Below are positions 12,184 through 20,933 of a stretch of 64,000 bases of DNA, one piece after another (the first letter of the stretch is position 1; each line of letters starts with the position of its first letter). The position numbers and the translations under genes are program-made. Source of the DNA: Oscillospiraceae bacterium (GTDB taxonomy: Bacteria; Bacillota; Clostridia; Oscillospirales; Acutalibacteraceae); assembly GCA_015066625.1 (NCBI GenBank), contig SVOC01000002.1, forward strand, positions 62,001 to 126,000. The letters run 5' to 3'. Under the pieces are notes generated by a model. The model was not told the origin of the DNA and ran no database searches. It worked only from the letters and a program-made list of their open reading frames with translations.

Positions 12184-12212
12184 TTGTTTTAAGCAAGATG
12201 TTGTGCTATAAT
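12184..12212 (+). promoter_or_regulatory. Sigma-A-like promoter for the FAD-oxidoreductase operon
   Basis: TTGTTT - 17 nt - TATAAT upstream of 12250. Confidence 0.65.
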
Positions 12213-12249
12213 CATAAGCGGTAAATTGTTTATGACGGAGGTTTTGTCA

Positions 12250-13680
12250 ATGAATTACGATGTTGCCGTAATCGGTGCAGGTGTAATCGGCTCGCTTATC
12301 GCCCGTGAACTCAGCCGATACAACCTGAAAATTGCTCTTGTTGAAAAATGCAATGATATGGCAATGGGTACATCAAAAGCCAACAGTGCCATTGTTCATG
12401 CAGGATTTGATGCAAAGCCCGGCTCAATGAAAGCAAAGTTCAATGTTGAAGGCACTGCACTTATGCCCGAATTATGCAAAACACTGAGCGTACCCTTTAA
12501 ACCCGTAGGATCACTTGTTGTTGCTTTTTCCGATGAGGAAATTGAAACACTCAACACACTTCTCGAAAAAGGGAACACAAACGGAGTTCCGGGTCTTGAG
12601 ATATACGGCAAAGAAAAACTCAAAGAAGCGGAACCTTACATCAGTGACGAGGCAAAAGCTGCACTCTGGGCACCCACCGCAGGTATTGTCTGCCCCTATG
12701 AGCTTACAATCGCGGCAGCCGAAAATGCAGTTGTTAACGGCACAGATTTCATCCGTAATTTTGAAGTGAAGAAAATCGACTTTGACGGCAGTATCTTTAC
12801 CGTTTCAGACGGTGAAAACAATTTCACCGCAAAATATGTTATCAATGCCGCAGGTGTTTTCTGCGATGAAATCGCGGCACTTATCGGCGACACATCAATT
12901 CATACAACTCCCCGTAAAGGCGAATATATGCTCTGTGACAAAACAGTCGGTCATCTTGCAAATCACACCATATTCCAGTGCCCCTCAAAAATGGGCAAAG
13001 GTATTCTTGTTACACCTACCGTTGACGGCAACATTCTTCTCGGACCCAGTGCAATTGACATTGACGATAAAGAAGATGTCACAACTCAGGCTGATACGCT
13101 TGCAAGTATTCTTGACACTGCAAAAAAATCAGTGCCCTGCCTTACAACAAGAGAAGTAATCACCTCTTTTGCCGGTCTCAGAGCACACTGCGACAAAAAT
13201 GATTTCATAATTGAACCCAGCGAGGTGAATTCTCAGTTCATCAATGTTGCAGGTATCGAATCACCCGGTCTGTCATCGGCTCCTGCAATAGCAGTTTATG
13301 TGAAAGATATGCTCCTCAAAGTTCTTGGTGCTGATGAAAAAGCAAACTTTAATCCCGTAAGAGAAGAACCCGTCAGATTCAGACATATGAATAATGAAGA
13401 ACGCAAAGCACTTATTGAAAAGAATCCCGCATACGGAAGAATTATCTGCCGTTGCGAAACTATCACCGAAGGTGAAATTCTTGATGCAATCAATGCACCT
13501 GCAGGTGCACGCGATGTTGACGGTGTAAAGAGAAGAACAAGAGCAGGCATGGGTCGCTGCCAGGGCGGATTCTGCGGTTCAAAGGTAGTTGAACTTCTTG
13601 CCCGTGAATTGGGTGTTGAAATCAACGAAATCACCAAATTCGGCGGCAACTCAAAAATACTTTATGACAGAACAAAGTGA
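12250..13680 (+). CDS. GlpA-like FAD-dependent oxidoreductase with C-terminal BFD-type [2Fe-2S] domain
   Basis: MNYDVAVIGAGVIGSLIARELSRY; DAO fold; C-terminal CRCETITEGEI...GMGRCQGGFC. Confidence 0.88.
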   Translation: MNYDVAVIGAGVIGSLIARELSRYNLKIALVEKCNDMAMGTSKANSAIVHAGFDAKPGSMKAKFNVEGTALMPELCKTLSVPFKPVGSLVVAFSDEEIETLNTLLEKGNTNGVPGLEIYGKEKLKEAEPYISDEAKAALWAPTAGIVCPYELTIAAAENAVVNGTDFIRNFEVKKIDFDGSIFTVSDGENNFTAKYVINAAGVFCDEIAALIGDTSIHTTPRKGEYMLCDKTVGHLANHTIFQCPSKMGKGILVTPTVDGNILLGPSAIDIDDKEDVTTQADTLASILDTAKKSVPCLTTREVITSFAGLRAHCDKNDFIIEPSEVNSQFINVAGIESPGLSSAPAIAVYVKDMLLKVLGADEKANFNPVREEPVRFRHMNNEERKALIEKNPAYGRIICRCETITEGEILDAINAPAGARDVDGVKRRTRAGMGRCQGGFCGSKVVELLARELGVEINEITKFGGNSKILYDRTK

Positions 13681-13690
13681 GGCGGAGATT

Positions 13691-14944
13691 ATGCTTAATT
13701 ACGATATAGTTGTTATCGGCGGCGGTCCCGCCGGTATGGCTGCGGCTCTCAAAGCCAAAGAATGCGGTGTTGACAGCATTCTCATTCTTGAAAGAGCGGA
13801 AACACTGGGCGGCATTCTTGAACAGTGTATTCACACCGGTTTCGGCCTTCATTATTTCGGCGAAGAACTTTCGGGACCCGAATATGCAGACAGATTCATT
13901 CAGCTTGTCAATGAGCAGAAAATCGAATACAAAACCGACACAATGGCACTTGAAATAACCCAAGACAATGTTGTTTATGCGGTCAACAAAAAAGACGGTC
14001 TGCTTGTAATTCAGGCAAAGGCAGTAATTCTTGCAATGGGCTGCCGCGAAAGACCCAGAGGTGCACTTAACATTGCCGGTTCACGAGCATCCGGTGTTAT
14101 GAGTGCGGGTACGGCACAGAAATATGTTAATATCGACGGCTATATGCCCGGTAAAAAAGTTGTTATTCTCGGTTCGGGTGATATCGGTCTTATTATGGCA
14201 CGCCGTATGACACTTGAAGGCGCAGAAGTCAAATGCGTATGCGAGCTTATGCCCTACTCAAGCGGTCTTACAAGAAACATCGTGCAATGCCTTGATGACT
14301 TTAATATTCCCCTTCATCTCAGCTGCACCGTTGTCGGTATCCACGGTAAAGACAGAGTCGAAGGTGTTACAATTGCAAAGGTTGATGAAAACCGCAGACC
14401 CATTCCGGGTACGGAAGAATATATTGAGTGTGACACTTTGCTCCTTTCAGTCGGTCTTATCCCCGAAAACGAACTTACAAGAGCAGTGGGAATCAATCTT
14501 GATCCCGTTACAAGCGGTGCTGTAGTTGATGAATACAGAGAAACAAGCCGCAAGGGTGTATTTGCCTGCGGTAATGTACTTCATGTTCACGACCTTGTTG
14601 ACTATGTTACCCTTGAAAGCCAGACCGCAGGTGAAGGTGCCGCAAGATATGTTCTCGGCAAAACCGAAACAGCGGAATACATCACAACCAAAGGTGTCAA
14701 CGGCGTAAGATATATCGTTCCCCAAAAAGTAAACATAAAGAACGACGGCGATGTAAAGCTTTATTTCAGAGTCGGTCAGGTGTATAAGAACGCAAAAACC
14801 GTTGTAAAATATAACGGCGAAGAAATAATCAGCAAAAAAAGACCCAGACTTGCACCCGGTGAAATGGAAAATGTCATTATCAAAAATGATATGCTTAAAA
14901 AGTTCACCGAGGGCGGCATGATAGAAATTTCGGTGGAGGTGTGA
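13691..14944 (+). CDS. NAD(P)/FAD-dependent oxidoreductase (GlpB-like partner)
   Basis: MLNYDIVVIGGGPAGMAAALKAKECG, second Rossmann KKVVILGSGDIGLIMARRM; adjacent to GlpA-like gene. Confidence 0.87.
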   Translation: MLNYDIVVIGGGPAGMAAALKAKECGVDSILILERAETLGGILEQCIHTGFGLHYFGEELSGPEYADRFIQLVNEQKIEYKTDTMALEITQDNVVYAVNKKDGLLVIQAKAVILAMGCRERPRGALNIAGSRASGVMSAGTAQKYVNIDGYMPGKKVVILGSGDIGLIMARRMTLEGAEVKCVCELMPYSSGLTRNIVQCLDDFNIPLHLSCTVVGIHGKDRVEGVTIAKVDENRRPIPGTEEYIECDTLLLSVGLIPENELTRAVGINLDPVTSGAVVDEYRETSRKGVFACGNVLHVHDLVDYVTLESQTAGEGAARYVLGKTETAEYITTKGVNGVRYIVPQKVNIKNDGDVKLYFRVGQVYKNAKTVVKYNGEEIISKKRPRLAPGEMENVIIKNDMLKKFTEGGMIEISVEV

Positions 14945-14947
14945 TTT

Positions 14948-15313
14948 ATGCAGAAGAATATTATTTGCGTAGCCTGCCCTATGGGATGCGGCGTGACTGT
15001 TGATATTGCAGATAACGGTGAAATTCTTTCTGTAACAGGTAACACCTGCAAACGCGGCGATACTTACGCAAAAGCCGAATGCACCAATCCCGTCAGAAGC
15101 CTCGCAACAACAGTAAGAGTCATCGGCGGAATTTACAATGTTGTTCCCTGCAAATCTGCAGGCTCACTTCCCAAGGATAAAATTGCGGAATGCATGAAGG
15201 TAATCAACGGTGTTCAGGTTGATGCACCCGTTAAACTCGGCGATGTTCTTATTGAGAATATTCTGGACACAGGTATCAGCATTGTGGCAACCAACCACTG
15301 TCCTGCAAAATAA
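14948..15313 (+). CDS. DUF1667 domain protein (Cys-rich, likely redox partner)
   Basis: MQKNIICVACPMGCGVTVDI...GNTCKRGDTYAKAECTNPVRSLATTVRV; conserved third gene of this operon type. Confidence 0.85.
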   Translation: MQKNIICVACPMGCGVTVDIADNGEILSVTGNTCKRGDTYAKAECTNPVRSLATTVRVIGGIYNVVPCKSAGSLPKDKIAECMKVINGVQVDAPVKLGDVLIENILDTGISIVATNHCPAK

Positions 15314-15318
15314 ACTTT

Positions 15319-15346
15319 AAGCGGAGCTTAATTGCTCCGCTTTTTG
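15319..15346 (+). terminator. Intrinsic terminator after the DUF1667 gene
   Basis: AGCGGAGC TTAATT GCTCCGCT followed by TTTTTG. Confidence 0.85.
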
Positions 15347-15400
15347 TAATTTGAAATAAAATTCAAACGTAATTTTTGCGATAATTTTACAAGTTTTATA

Positions 15401-15429
15401 TTGATTTATTTTTGAGAATATTGTAGAAT
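15401..15429 (+). promoter_or_regulatory. Sigma-A-like promoter for a short transcription unit
   Basis: TTGATT (15401-15406) - 17 nt - TAGAAT (15424-15429). Confidence 0.65.
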
Positions 15430-15462
15430 ACTAGAAAATCGGATTACACGGAGGCAACTGCG

Positions 15463-15549
15463 TTGACTATGTATGTTAACAAGACAAATACTTGTATCTG
15501 CTGCGGACAGACCGCTGCGGATGTTGCATTCGTTTTTTCATTTTCATAA
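15463..15549 (+). CDS. Putative 28-aa Cys-containing peptide MTMYVNKTNTCICCGQTAADVAFVFSFS
   Basis: GGAGG at 15450-15454, 8 nt before TTG 15463 (in-frame ATG at 15469); stop TAA 15547-15549; bracketed by its own promoter and terminator. Confidence 0.5.
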   Translation: MTMYVNKTNTCICCGQTAADVAFVFSFS

Positions 15550-15554
15550 TTCTT

Positions 15555-15585
15555 ACCGCCGTCATTTTTGATTGGCGGTTTTTTT
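15555..15585 (+). terminator. Intrinsic terminator after the 28-aa ORF
   Basis: ACCGCC-G-TCA-TTTT-TGA-TT-GGCGGT hairpin followed by TTTTTTT. Confidence 0.85.
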
Positions 15586-15605
15586 ATGAGTTTTTTAAAA
15601 AAGCC

Positions 15606-15634
15606 TTTAAAAATGTAAAATTATATGCTATAAT
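15606..15634 (+). promoter_or_regulatory. Putative argF promoter
   Basis: TTTAAA - 17 nt - TATAAT upstream of argF RBS (GGAGG). Confidence 0.5.
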
Positions 15635-15684
15635 ATACTGAAATGTAATTTTATTCGTTAATAATTGTTTTTCCGGAGGTATAT

Positions 15685-16590
15685 ATGAAGCATTTACTCA
15701 AACTTATGGATTTGAGCACCAACGAAATCAACGAGATTCTTAATCTCGCAGACCAGCTCAAATACGAAAAGAGAAACGGAATCGAGCATCACCACCTTAA
15801 GGGCAAAACTCTCGGTATGATTTTTGCCAAATCATCAACAAGAACAAGAGTTTCTTTTGAGGTCGGTATGTATGACCTTGGCGGCATGGCACTTTTCCTC
15901 AGCTCACACGATATTCAGCTGGGCAGAGGCGAGCCCGTAAACGATACCGCAAGAGTTCTTTCAGGTTATCTTGACGGAATTATGATAAGAACCTTCGAGC
16001 AGAGTGATGTTGAAACTCTTGCCGAATACGGTTCAATCCCCATTATTAACGGACTTACAGACTACTGTCATCCCTGTCAGGTGCTTGCAGACCTTATGAC
16101 AATCCGCGAATTCAAAGGCAGTATCAAGGGTAATAAGCTTTGCTACATCGGTGACGGTAACAATATGGCAAACTCACTTATTGTGGGCGGCATCAAAATG
16201 GGTATGTCGGTAAGCATCGGTTGCCCCGACGGATATAAACCCGATTCCGAAATTATGAAGTGGGCAAGCGAAAACGGCGATTTCGTATGCACTCCCGATG
16301 TTCTTGAGGCTGCAAAGGATGCTGATGTTCTTTACACAGATGTTTGGGCATCAATGGGACAAGAAAGCGAAGCTGAAGAAAGAAAGAAAATCTTCACAGG
16401 TTATCAGATTAATGACAGTGTAATGGCTGTTGCAAAACCCGATGCTATGGTGCTTCACTGTCTGCCTGCACACCGCGAAGAAGAAATCACCAACAAAGTA
16501 TTCGAAGCACACGCAAAAGAGATTTTTGAGGAAGCTGAAAACAGACTTCACGCACAGAAGGCTGTTCTCGTTAAGCTTATGAAGGATTAA
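15685..16590 (+). CDS. argF: Ornithine carbamoyltransferase
   Basis: FAKSSTRTRVSFEVG, HPCQVLADLMT, VLHCLPAHREEEI. Confidence 0.97.
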   Translation: MKHLLKLMDLSTNEINEILNLADQLKYEKRNGIEHHHLKGKTLGMIFAKSSTRTRVSFEVGMYDLGGMALFLSSHDIQLGRGEPVNDTARVLSGYLDGIMIRTFEQSDVETLAEYGSIPIINGLTDYCHPCQVLADLMTIREFKGSIKGNKLCYIGDGNNMANSLIVGGIKMGMSVSIGCPDGYKPDSEIMKWASENGDFVCTPDVLEAAKDADVLYTDVWASMGQESEAEERKKIFTGYQINDSVMAVAKPDAMVLHCLPAHREEEITNKVFEAHAKEIFEEAENRLHAQKAVLVKLMKD

Positions 16591-16614
16591 TCAATACCGA
16601 AGGGGGTTTAAAAA

Positions 16615-19600
16615 ATGCCTATTGATAAAAGCATAAAGAAAGTAATGGTTATCGGATCAGGTCCCATCGTTATCGGACAGGCTGCCGAATTTGACTACGC
16701 AGGAACACAGGCTTGCCGTGTTCTTAAGGATGCAGGTCTTGATGTTGTTCTTGTTAACTCAAACCCTGCAACAATTATGACCGATAAGGCTCTTGCAGAT
16801 GAAATTTATCTTGAACCGCTTACTGCCGAAACAGTAAAAAGAATAATCGAAAAAGAAAAGCCCGACAGCCTTCTTGCAGGTCTTGGCGGTCAGACAGGTC
16901 TGACAATCGCCATGCAGCTGAGCAAAGACGGTTATCTTGACAGAATGGGTGTAAAGCTTCTCGGAACAAATGCGGAAGCTATTGACAAGGCTGAAGACAG
17001 AAAAATGTTCCGTGACACAATGGAATCAATCAATCAGCCCGTTATTCCCTCTGAAATCGCAAACGATGTTGAAACTGCAGTTGAAATTGCAGCTAAAATC
17101 GGTTATCCCATCATTATCCGTCCCGCATTCACACTCGGTGGCGGCGGCGGCGGTGTTGCCAACAACGAAAACGAACTCAGAGTAATTGCAAAAACAGGAC
17201 TTGATCTCTCCCCCATCACTCAGGTTCTTGTTGAAAAATATATCTTCGGCTGGAAAGAAATCGAATTTGAAACCATGCGTGACAGCGCAGGCAACTGTGT
17301 TGCAGTCTGCAGTATGGAAAACTTCGACCCCGTTGGTATTCACACTGGTGACAGTATTGTTGCCGCACCTGCTCTTTCACTCAAGCCCGAAGAACTTGAA
17401 ATGCTTCGCAAGGCTTCTCTTGACATTGTTGATGCTCTCGGCATCATCGGCGGTTGTAACTGTCAGTTTGCTCTTGACCCCAACAGCATGGATTATGCTG
17501 TTATTGAGGTTAACCCCAGAGTTTCCCGTTCATCGGCACTTGCAAGTAAAGCAACAGGTTATCCCATCGCAAAGGTTACTGCTATGCTTGCAATGGGTCT
17601 TACTCTTGATGAAATCAAGAATGACGAAACAGGTCTCAACTGTGCAAATTTTGAGCCTGATGTAAAATATATCGTTGTAAAGCTTCCCAAGTGGCCCTTC
17701 GATAAGTTTGTCAACGCAAGCAGAAAGCTTGGTACACAGATGAAGGCAACCGGCGAAGTTATGTCAATCGGTCCCACATTTGAAATGGCAATTATGAAGG
17801 CTGTCAGAGGCGCTGAAATCTCCCTTGATACTCTCAATGCCGCACCCAAGACCGATGCTCCTCTTGAAGAAAGACTCAGAGAAACAGACGATATGCGTCT
17901 TTTTGCTGTGTTTGAGGCAATCAAGAGCGGAATGTCTATTGAAGAAATCCACAACATCACCAAGATTACCGAATGGTTCCTTCTCAAGCTCAAGAATCTT
18001 GCAGACTTTGAAAAATCCATTGAAAACGGTAATATTGATGAAGAGAAATACAATCAGGGTAAGCTTTACGGCTATACAGATGCCGCACTTAAGCGTCTTT
18101 CAGGCGTTAAAGAGCTGCCTGCACACAAGGAAGCAGTTTATAAAATTGTTGACACCTGCTCAAACAATATGAACACTGCCGCACCTTATTTCTACTCAAC
18201 ATACGACCGCGAGTGTGAAGCAAGACCCCTTGCAAAGAGCGATAAGGAAAAGATTATCGTTCTCGGTTCAGGTCCCATCAGAATCGGTCAGGGTATTGAA
18301 TTTGACTACTCATCGGTTCACTGTGTATGGACTCTTAAAGAGCTTGGCTACGAGGTTGCTATCATCAACAACAACCCCGAAACCGTTTCAACAGACTACG
18401 ATACCGCTGACAGACTCTATTTCGAGCCTCTTACTCCCGAAGATGTTATGAACATCATCAAGGTTGAGAATCCCATCGGCGTTGTTGTTGCCTTCGGCGG
18501 ACAGACTGCTATTAAGCTTACAAAGTTCCTTGATGAAAACGGAATAAGAATTCTCGGTACATCTGCTGACGGTATTGATACAGCGGAAGACAGAGAACGC
18601 TTCGACGCTCTTCTTGAGAAGTTTGCAATCCGCAGACCCAAGGGTATGGGCGTTATGACAAAGCAGGAAGCTCTCAATGCCGCAAACACTCTCGGCTACC
18701 CCGTTCTTCTCCGCCCCTCATATGTTATCGGCGGTCAGAATATGACCATCGCTCACGAGGACAGCGACGTTGAAAGATATATGGATATCATCCTCTCAGG
18801 CGAAATTGAAAACCCCGTTCTTGTTGATAAATATATGATGGGTACAGAGCTTGAAGTTGACGTTATCTCCGACGGCAAGGATGTTCTTATCCCCGGTATT
18901 ATGGAGCATGTTGAGCGTGCAGGTGTTCACAGCGGTGACTCAATCGCTGTTTATCCCCCCTACAACCTCAGCGACAAAATGCGCGAAAACATTATTGATG
19001 TTTCGGAAAAGCTTGCTCTTTCACTTGGCACAAAGGGTCTTGTTAACATTCAGTACCTTATTTATCATAATCAGCTTTATGTTATCGAGGTTAATCCCAG
19101 AGCATCAAGAACAATCCCTTACATCAGCAAGGTAACAGGCGTTCCCATGGTTGACATTGCATCAAAGGTAATGATCGGTCAGCCTCTTAAGGAGCTCGGT
19201 TACGGCACAGGTCTTTATAAGACTCCTCCCTATTTCACCGTTAAGGTTCCCGTTTTTTCATTTGAAAAGCTTTCGGATGTCAACTCAATTCTCGGCCCCG
19301 AAATGAAGTCAACAGGTGAAGTTCTCGGTATTGGTAAAACAACCGCGGAAGCTCTTTACAAGGGTCTTACATCGGCAGGCTTCAAAATCCAGCTTCCTAC
19401 AGCCGAAAAGAATATTGGTATTCTTCTCAGCGTTGACAGCCACGACCTTCTTGATGCAGTTTCGCTGGCAAAGAAGCTTGATGATCTTAAGATAAATATT
19501 TACGCCACAAAAGAAACAGCAGATGCTATTTCACAGCTGGGCATTGATGTTGAATGCGTTCAGAGCAGAAATGATGACTCCGAAATCTATAAGCTTCTTG

Positions 19601-20649
19601 AAAGCGGCAAGATTGACTATGTTGTTTATACCGGTGCTCTTCACGATTCAACCATGGGTGACTACATTGCGCTTCACAGACGCGCAATCCAGCTTTCAAT
19701 AGCTTGCATCACCTCGCTTGACACCGCAAACGCTCTTGCAGATATCATTGCAAGCCGTTTCAATCAGCAGAACACAGAGCTTGTTGATATCAACAATATG
19801 CGTTCAGAAAGACAGACTCTCAAATTTGTTAAGATGGATGCTTCGGGCAACGACCACATTGTTATCGAAAACTTTGATAACTCAATCACCTGCCCCGAAA
19901 GCCTTTGCGTAAGCCTTTGTGACAGAAATCACGGCGTAGGCAGTGACGGTATTGTTCTTGTTGAAAAGTCAGATGTTGCTCAGGTCAAGATGAGAGTATT
20001 CAACCTTGACGGTTCAGAAGGCAGAATGGGCGGTAATGCAATGCGTTCCGTTGCAAAGTATGCATATGACAACGGCTATGTTGACACAGAAACAGTTACA
20101 ATTGAAACTGCAAGCGGCGTAAAGAGTGTTGAACTTTACACAATGAACGGCAAGGTAAGTTCAGTATGCGCAAATATGGGTAAGGCAGACCTTGAAAATG
20201 CAGTAACAGGTTCAGCAGGTCAGAACAAATTCATCAACTATCCCGTTGAAATTGCCGGCGAAACACACAACATTACCTGCGTATCCATGGGTAACCCCCA
20301 CTGCGTAGTATTTGTTCCCAGAGTTGATACAATAGACATTGAAAAGATCGGTCCCAAGTTCGAAAAGGCTGACATCTTTGCCCACAGAGTCAACACCGAG
20401 TTTGTAAGAGTAGTCAACGAAACCACACTCAAAATGAGAGTATGGGAAAGAGGTAACGGCGAAACTCTTGCCTGCGGTACAGGTGCTTGTGCTGCTGTTG
20501 TTGCAGCGGTTGAAAACGGATTCTGCAAAAAGAATACCGACATCACCGTTAAAGTAAGGGGCGGCGACCTTATCGTTAACTATTCAGATGAAGGCGTTCT
20601 TCTTACAGGTGCAACAAAGCTTGTATTTGAAGGTACAGTTGAATATTAA
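16615..20649 (+). CDS. Carbamoyl-phosphate synthase large subunit fused in frame to a diaminopimelate epimerase-like domain
   Basis: CarB from MPIDKSIKKVMVIGSGPIVIGQAAEFDYAGTQ through the C-terminal MGS domain (...FNQQNTELVDINNMRSERQ), then directly TLKFVKMDASGNDHIVIENF... with SMGNPHCVVF and ERGNGETLACGTGACAA of DapF. 1344 aa without a stop. Confidence 0.92.
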   Translation: MPIDKSIKKVMVIGSGPIVIGQAAEFDYAGTQACRVLKDAGLDVVLVNSNPATIMTDKALADEIYLEPLTAETVKRIIEKEKPDSLLAGLGGQTGLTIAMQLSKDGYLDRMGVKLLGTNAEAIDKAEDRKMFRDTMESINQPVIPSEIANDVETAVEIAAKIGYPIIIRPAFTLGGGGGGVANNENELRVIAKTGLDLSPITQVLVEKYIFGWKEIEFETMRDSAGNCVAVCSMENFDPVGIHTGDSIVAAPALSLKPEELEMLRKASLDIVDALGIIGGCNCQFALDPNSMDYAVIEVNPRVSRSSALASKATGYPIAKVTAMLAMGLTLDEIKNDETGLNCANFEPDVKYIVVKLPKWPFDKFVNASRKLGTQMKATGEVMSIGPTFEMAIMKAVRGAEISLDTLNAAPKTDAPLEERLRETDDMRLFAVFEAIKSGMSIEEIHNITKITEWFLLKLKNLADFEKSIENGNIDEEKYNQGKLYGYTDAALKRLSGVKELPAHKEAVYKIVDTCSNNMNTAAPYFYSTYDRECEARPLAKSDKEKIIVLGSGPIRIGQGIEFDYSSVHCVWTLKELGYEVAIINNNPETVSTDYDTADRLYFEPLTPEDVMNIIKVENPIGVVVAFGGQTAIKLTKFLDENGIRILGTSADGIDTAEDRERFDALLEKFAIRRPKGMGVMTKQEALNAANTLGYPVLLRPSYVIGGQNMTIAHEDSDVERYMDIILSGEIENPVLVDKYMMGTELEVDVISDGKDVLIPGIMEHVERAGVHSGDSIAVYPPYNLSDKMRENIIDVSEKLALSLGTKGLVNIQYLIYHNQLYVIEVNPRASRTIPYISKVTGVPMVDIASKVMIGQPLKELGYGTGLYKTPPYFTVKVPVFSFEKLSDVNSILGPEMKSTGEVLGIGKTTAEALYKGLTSAGFKIQLPTAEKNIGILLSVDSHDLLDAVSLAKKLDDLKINIYATKETADAISQLGIDVECVQSRNDDSEIYKLLESGKIDYVVYTGALHDSTMGDYIALHRRAIQLSIACITSLDTANALADIIASRFNQQNTELVDINNMRSERQTLKFVKMDASGNDHIVIENFDNSITCPESLCVSLCDRNHGVGSDGIVLVEKSDVAQVKMRVFNLDGSEGRMGGNAMRSVAKYAYDNGYVDTETVTIETASGVKSVELYTMNGKVSSVCANMGKADLENAVTGSAGQNKFINYPVEIAGETHNITCVSMGNPHCVVFVPRVDTIDIEKIGPKFEKADIFAHRVNTEFVRVVNETTLKMRVWERGNGETLACGTGACAAVVAAVENGFCKKNTDITVKVRGGDLIVNYSDEGVLLTGATKLVFEGTVEY

Positions 20650-20655
20650 GTAAAA

Positions 20656-20686
20656 GAGGCGGTAATCGAATGATTGCCGCCTTTTT
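20656..20686 (+). terminator. Intrinsic terminator after carB-dapF
   Basis: GGCGGTAATC...GATTGCCGCC (one G-U) followed by TTTTT. Confidence 0.85.
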
Positions 20687-20694
20687 ATGTTCTG

Positions 20695-20769
20695 TTATTC
20701 TTTTATTCCGAAAACCAGTTTAAGTATGCCTCTGAGTGCCTTTGGGCTGCGTACTACAACAACCTTCAT
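20695..20769 (-). CDS. spoVM: Stage V sporulation protein M (24 aa)
   Basis: MKVVVVRSPKALRGILKLVFGIKE, with AAAGGAGAA RBS; collinear with the recalled B. subtilis SpoVM (MKFYTIKLPKFLGGIVRAMLGSFRKD), conserving P9, K10, L12, G14, I15 and G21; downstream of rsgA/prkC as in Bacillus. Absent from the ORF track because of size. Confidence 0.85.
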   Translation of the reverse strand: MKVVVVRSPKALRGILKLVFGIKE

Positions 20770-20785
20770 ACCCGTTCTCCTTTCA

Positions 20786-20926
20786 TCAGTATCTGCAAAG
20801 GCTCAGACCTGCCACAATAAGCACTGCGGCAATAATCAGCACAGCCGGAATATAAGGAAAAAGTGCGGCAACAATCATCCCCACCGCAAATGAAATAACT
20901 ATATTACCGCTTAAAATACATCTCAA
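20786..20926 (-). CDS. Small hydrophobic membrane peptide (46 aa), TTG start
   Basis: (M)RCILSGNIVISFAVGMIVAALFPYIPAVLIIAAVLIVAGLSLCRY, hydrophobic throughout; stop overlaps the segment leading to the spoVM RBS; weak RBS. Confidence 0.45.
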   Translation of the reverse strand: MRCILSGNIVISFAVGMIVAALFPYIPAVLIIAAVLIVAGLSLCRY

Positions 20927-20933
20927 AACAAAT

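Noticed and set aside
15463-15549. Arginine-attenuation leader peptide for argF
   Set aside because: The peptide has no Arg codons and argF appears to have its own promoter after the terminator; kept only as an uncharacterised small unit.
20687-20893. Plus-strand ORF MFCYSFIPKTSLSMPLSAF...
   Set aside because: Antisense to SpoVM and the 46-aa membrane ORF, which have better RBS, synteny or family support.
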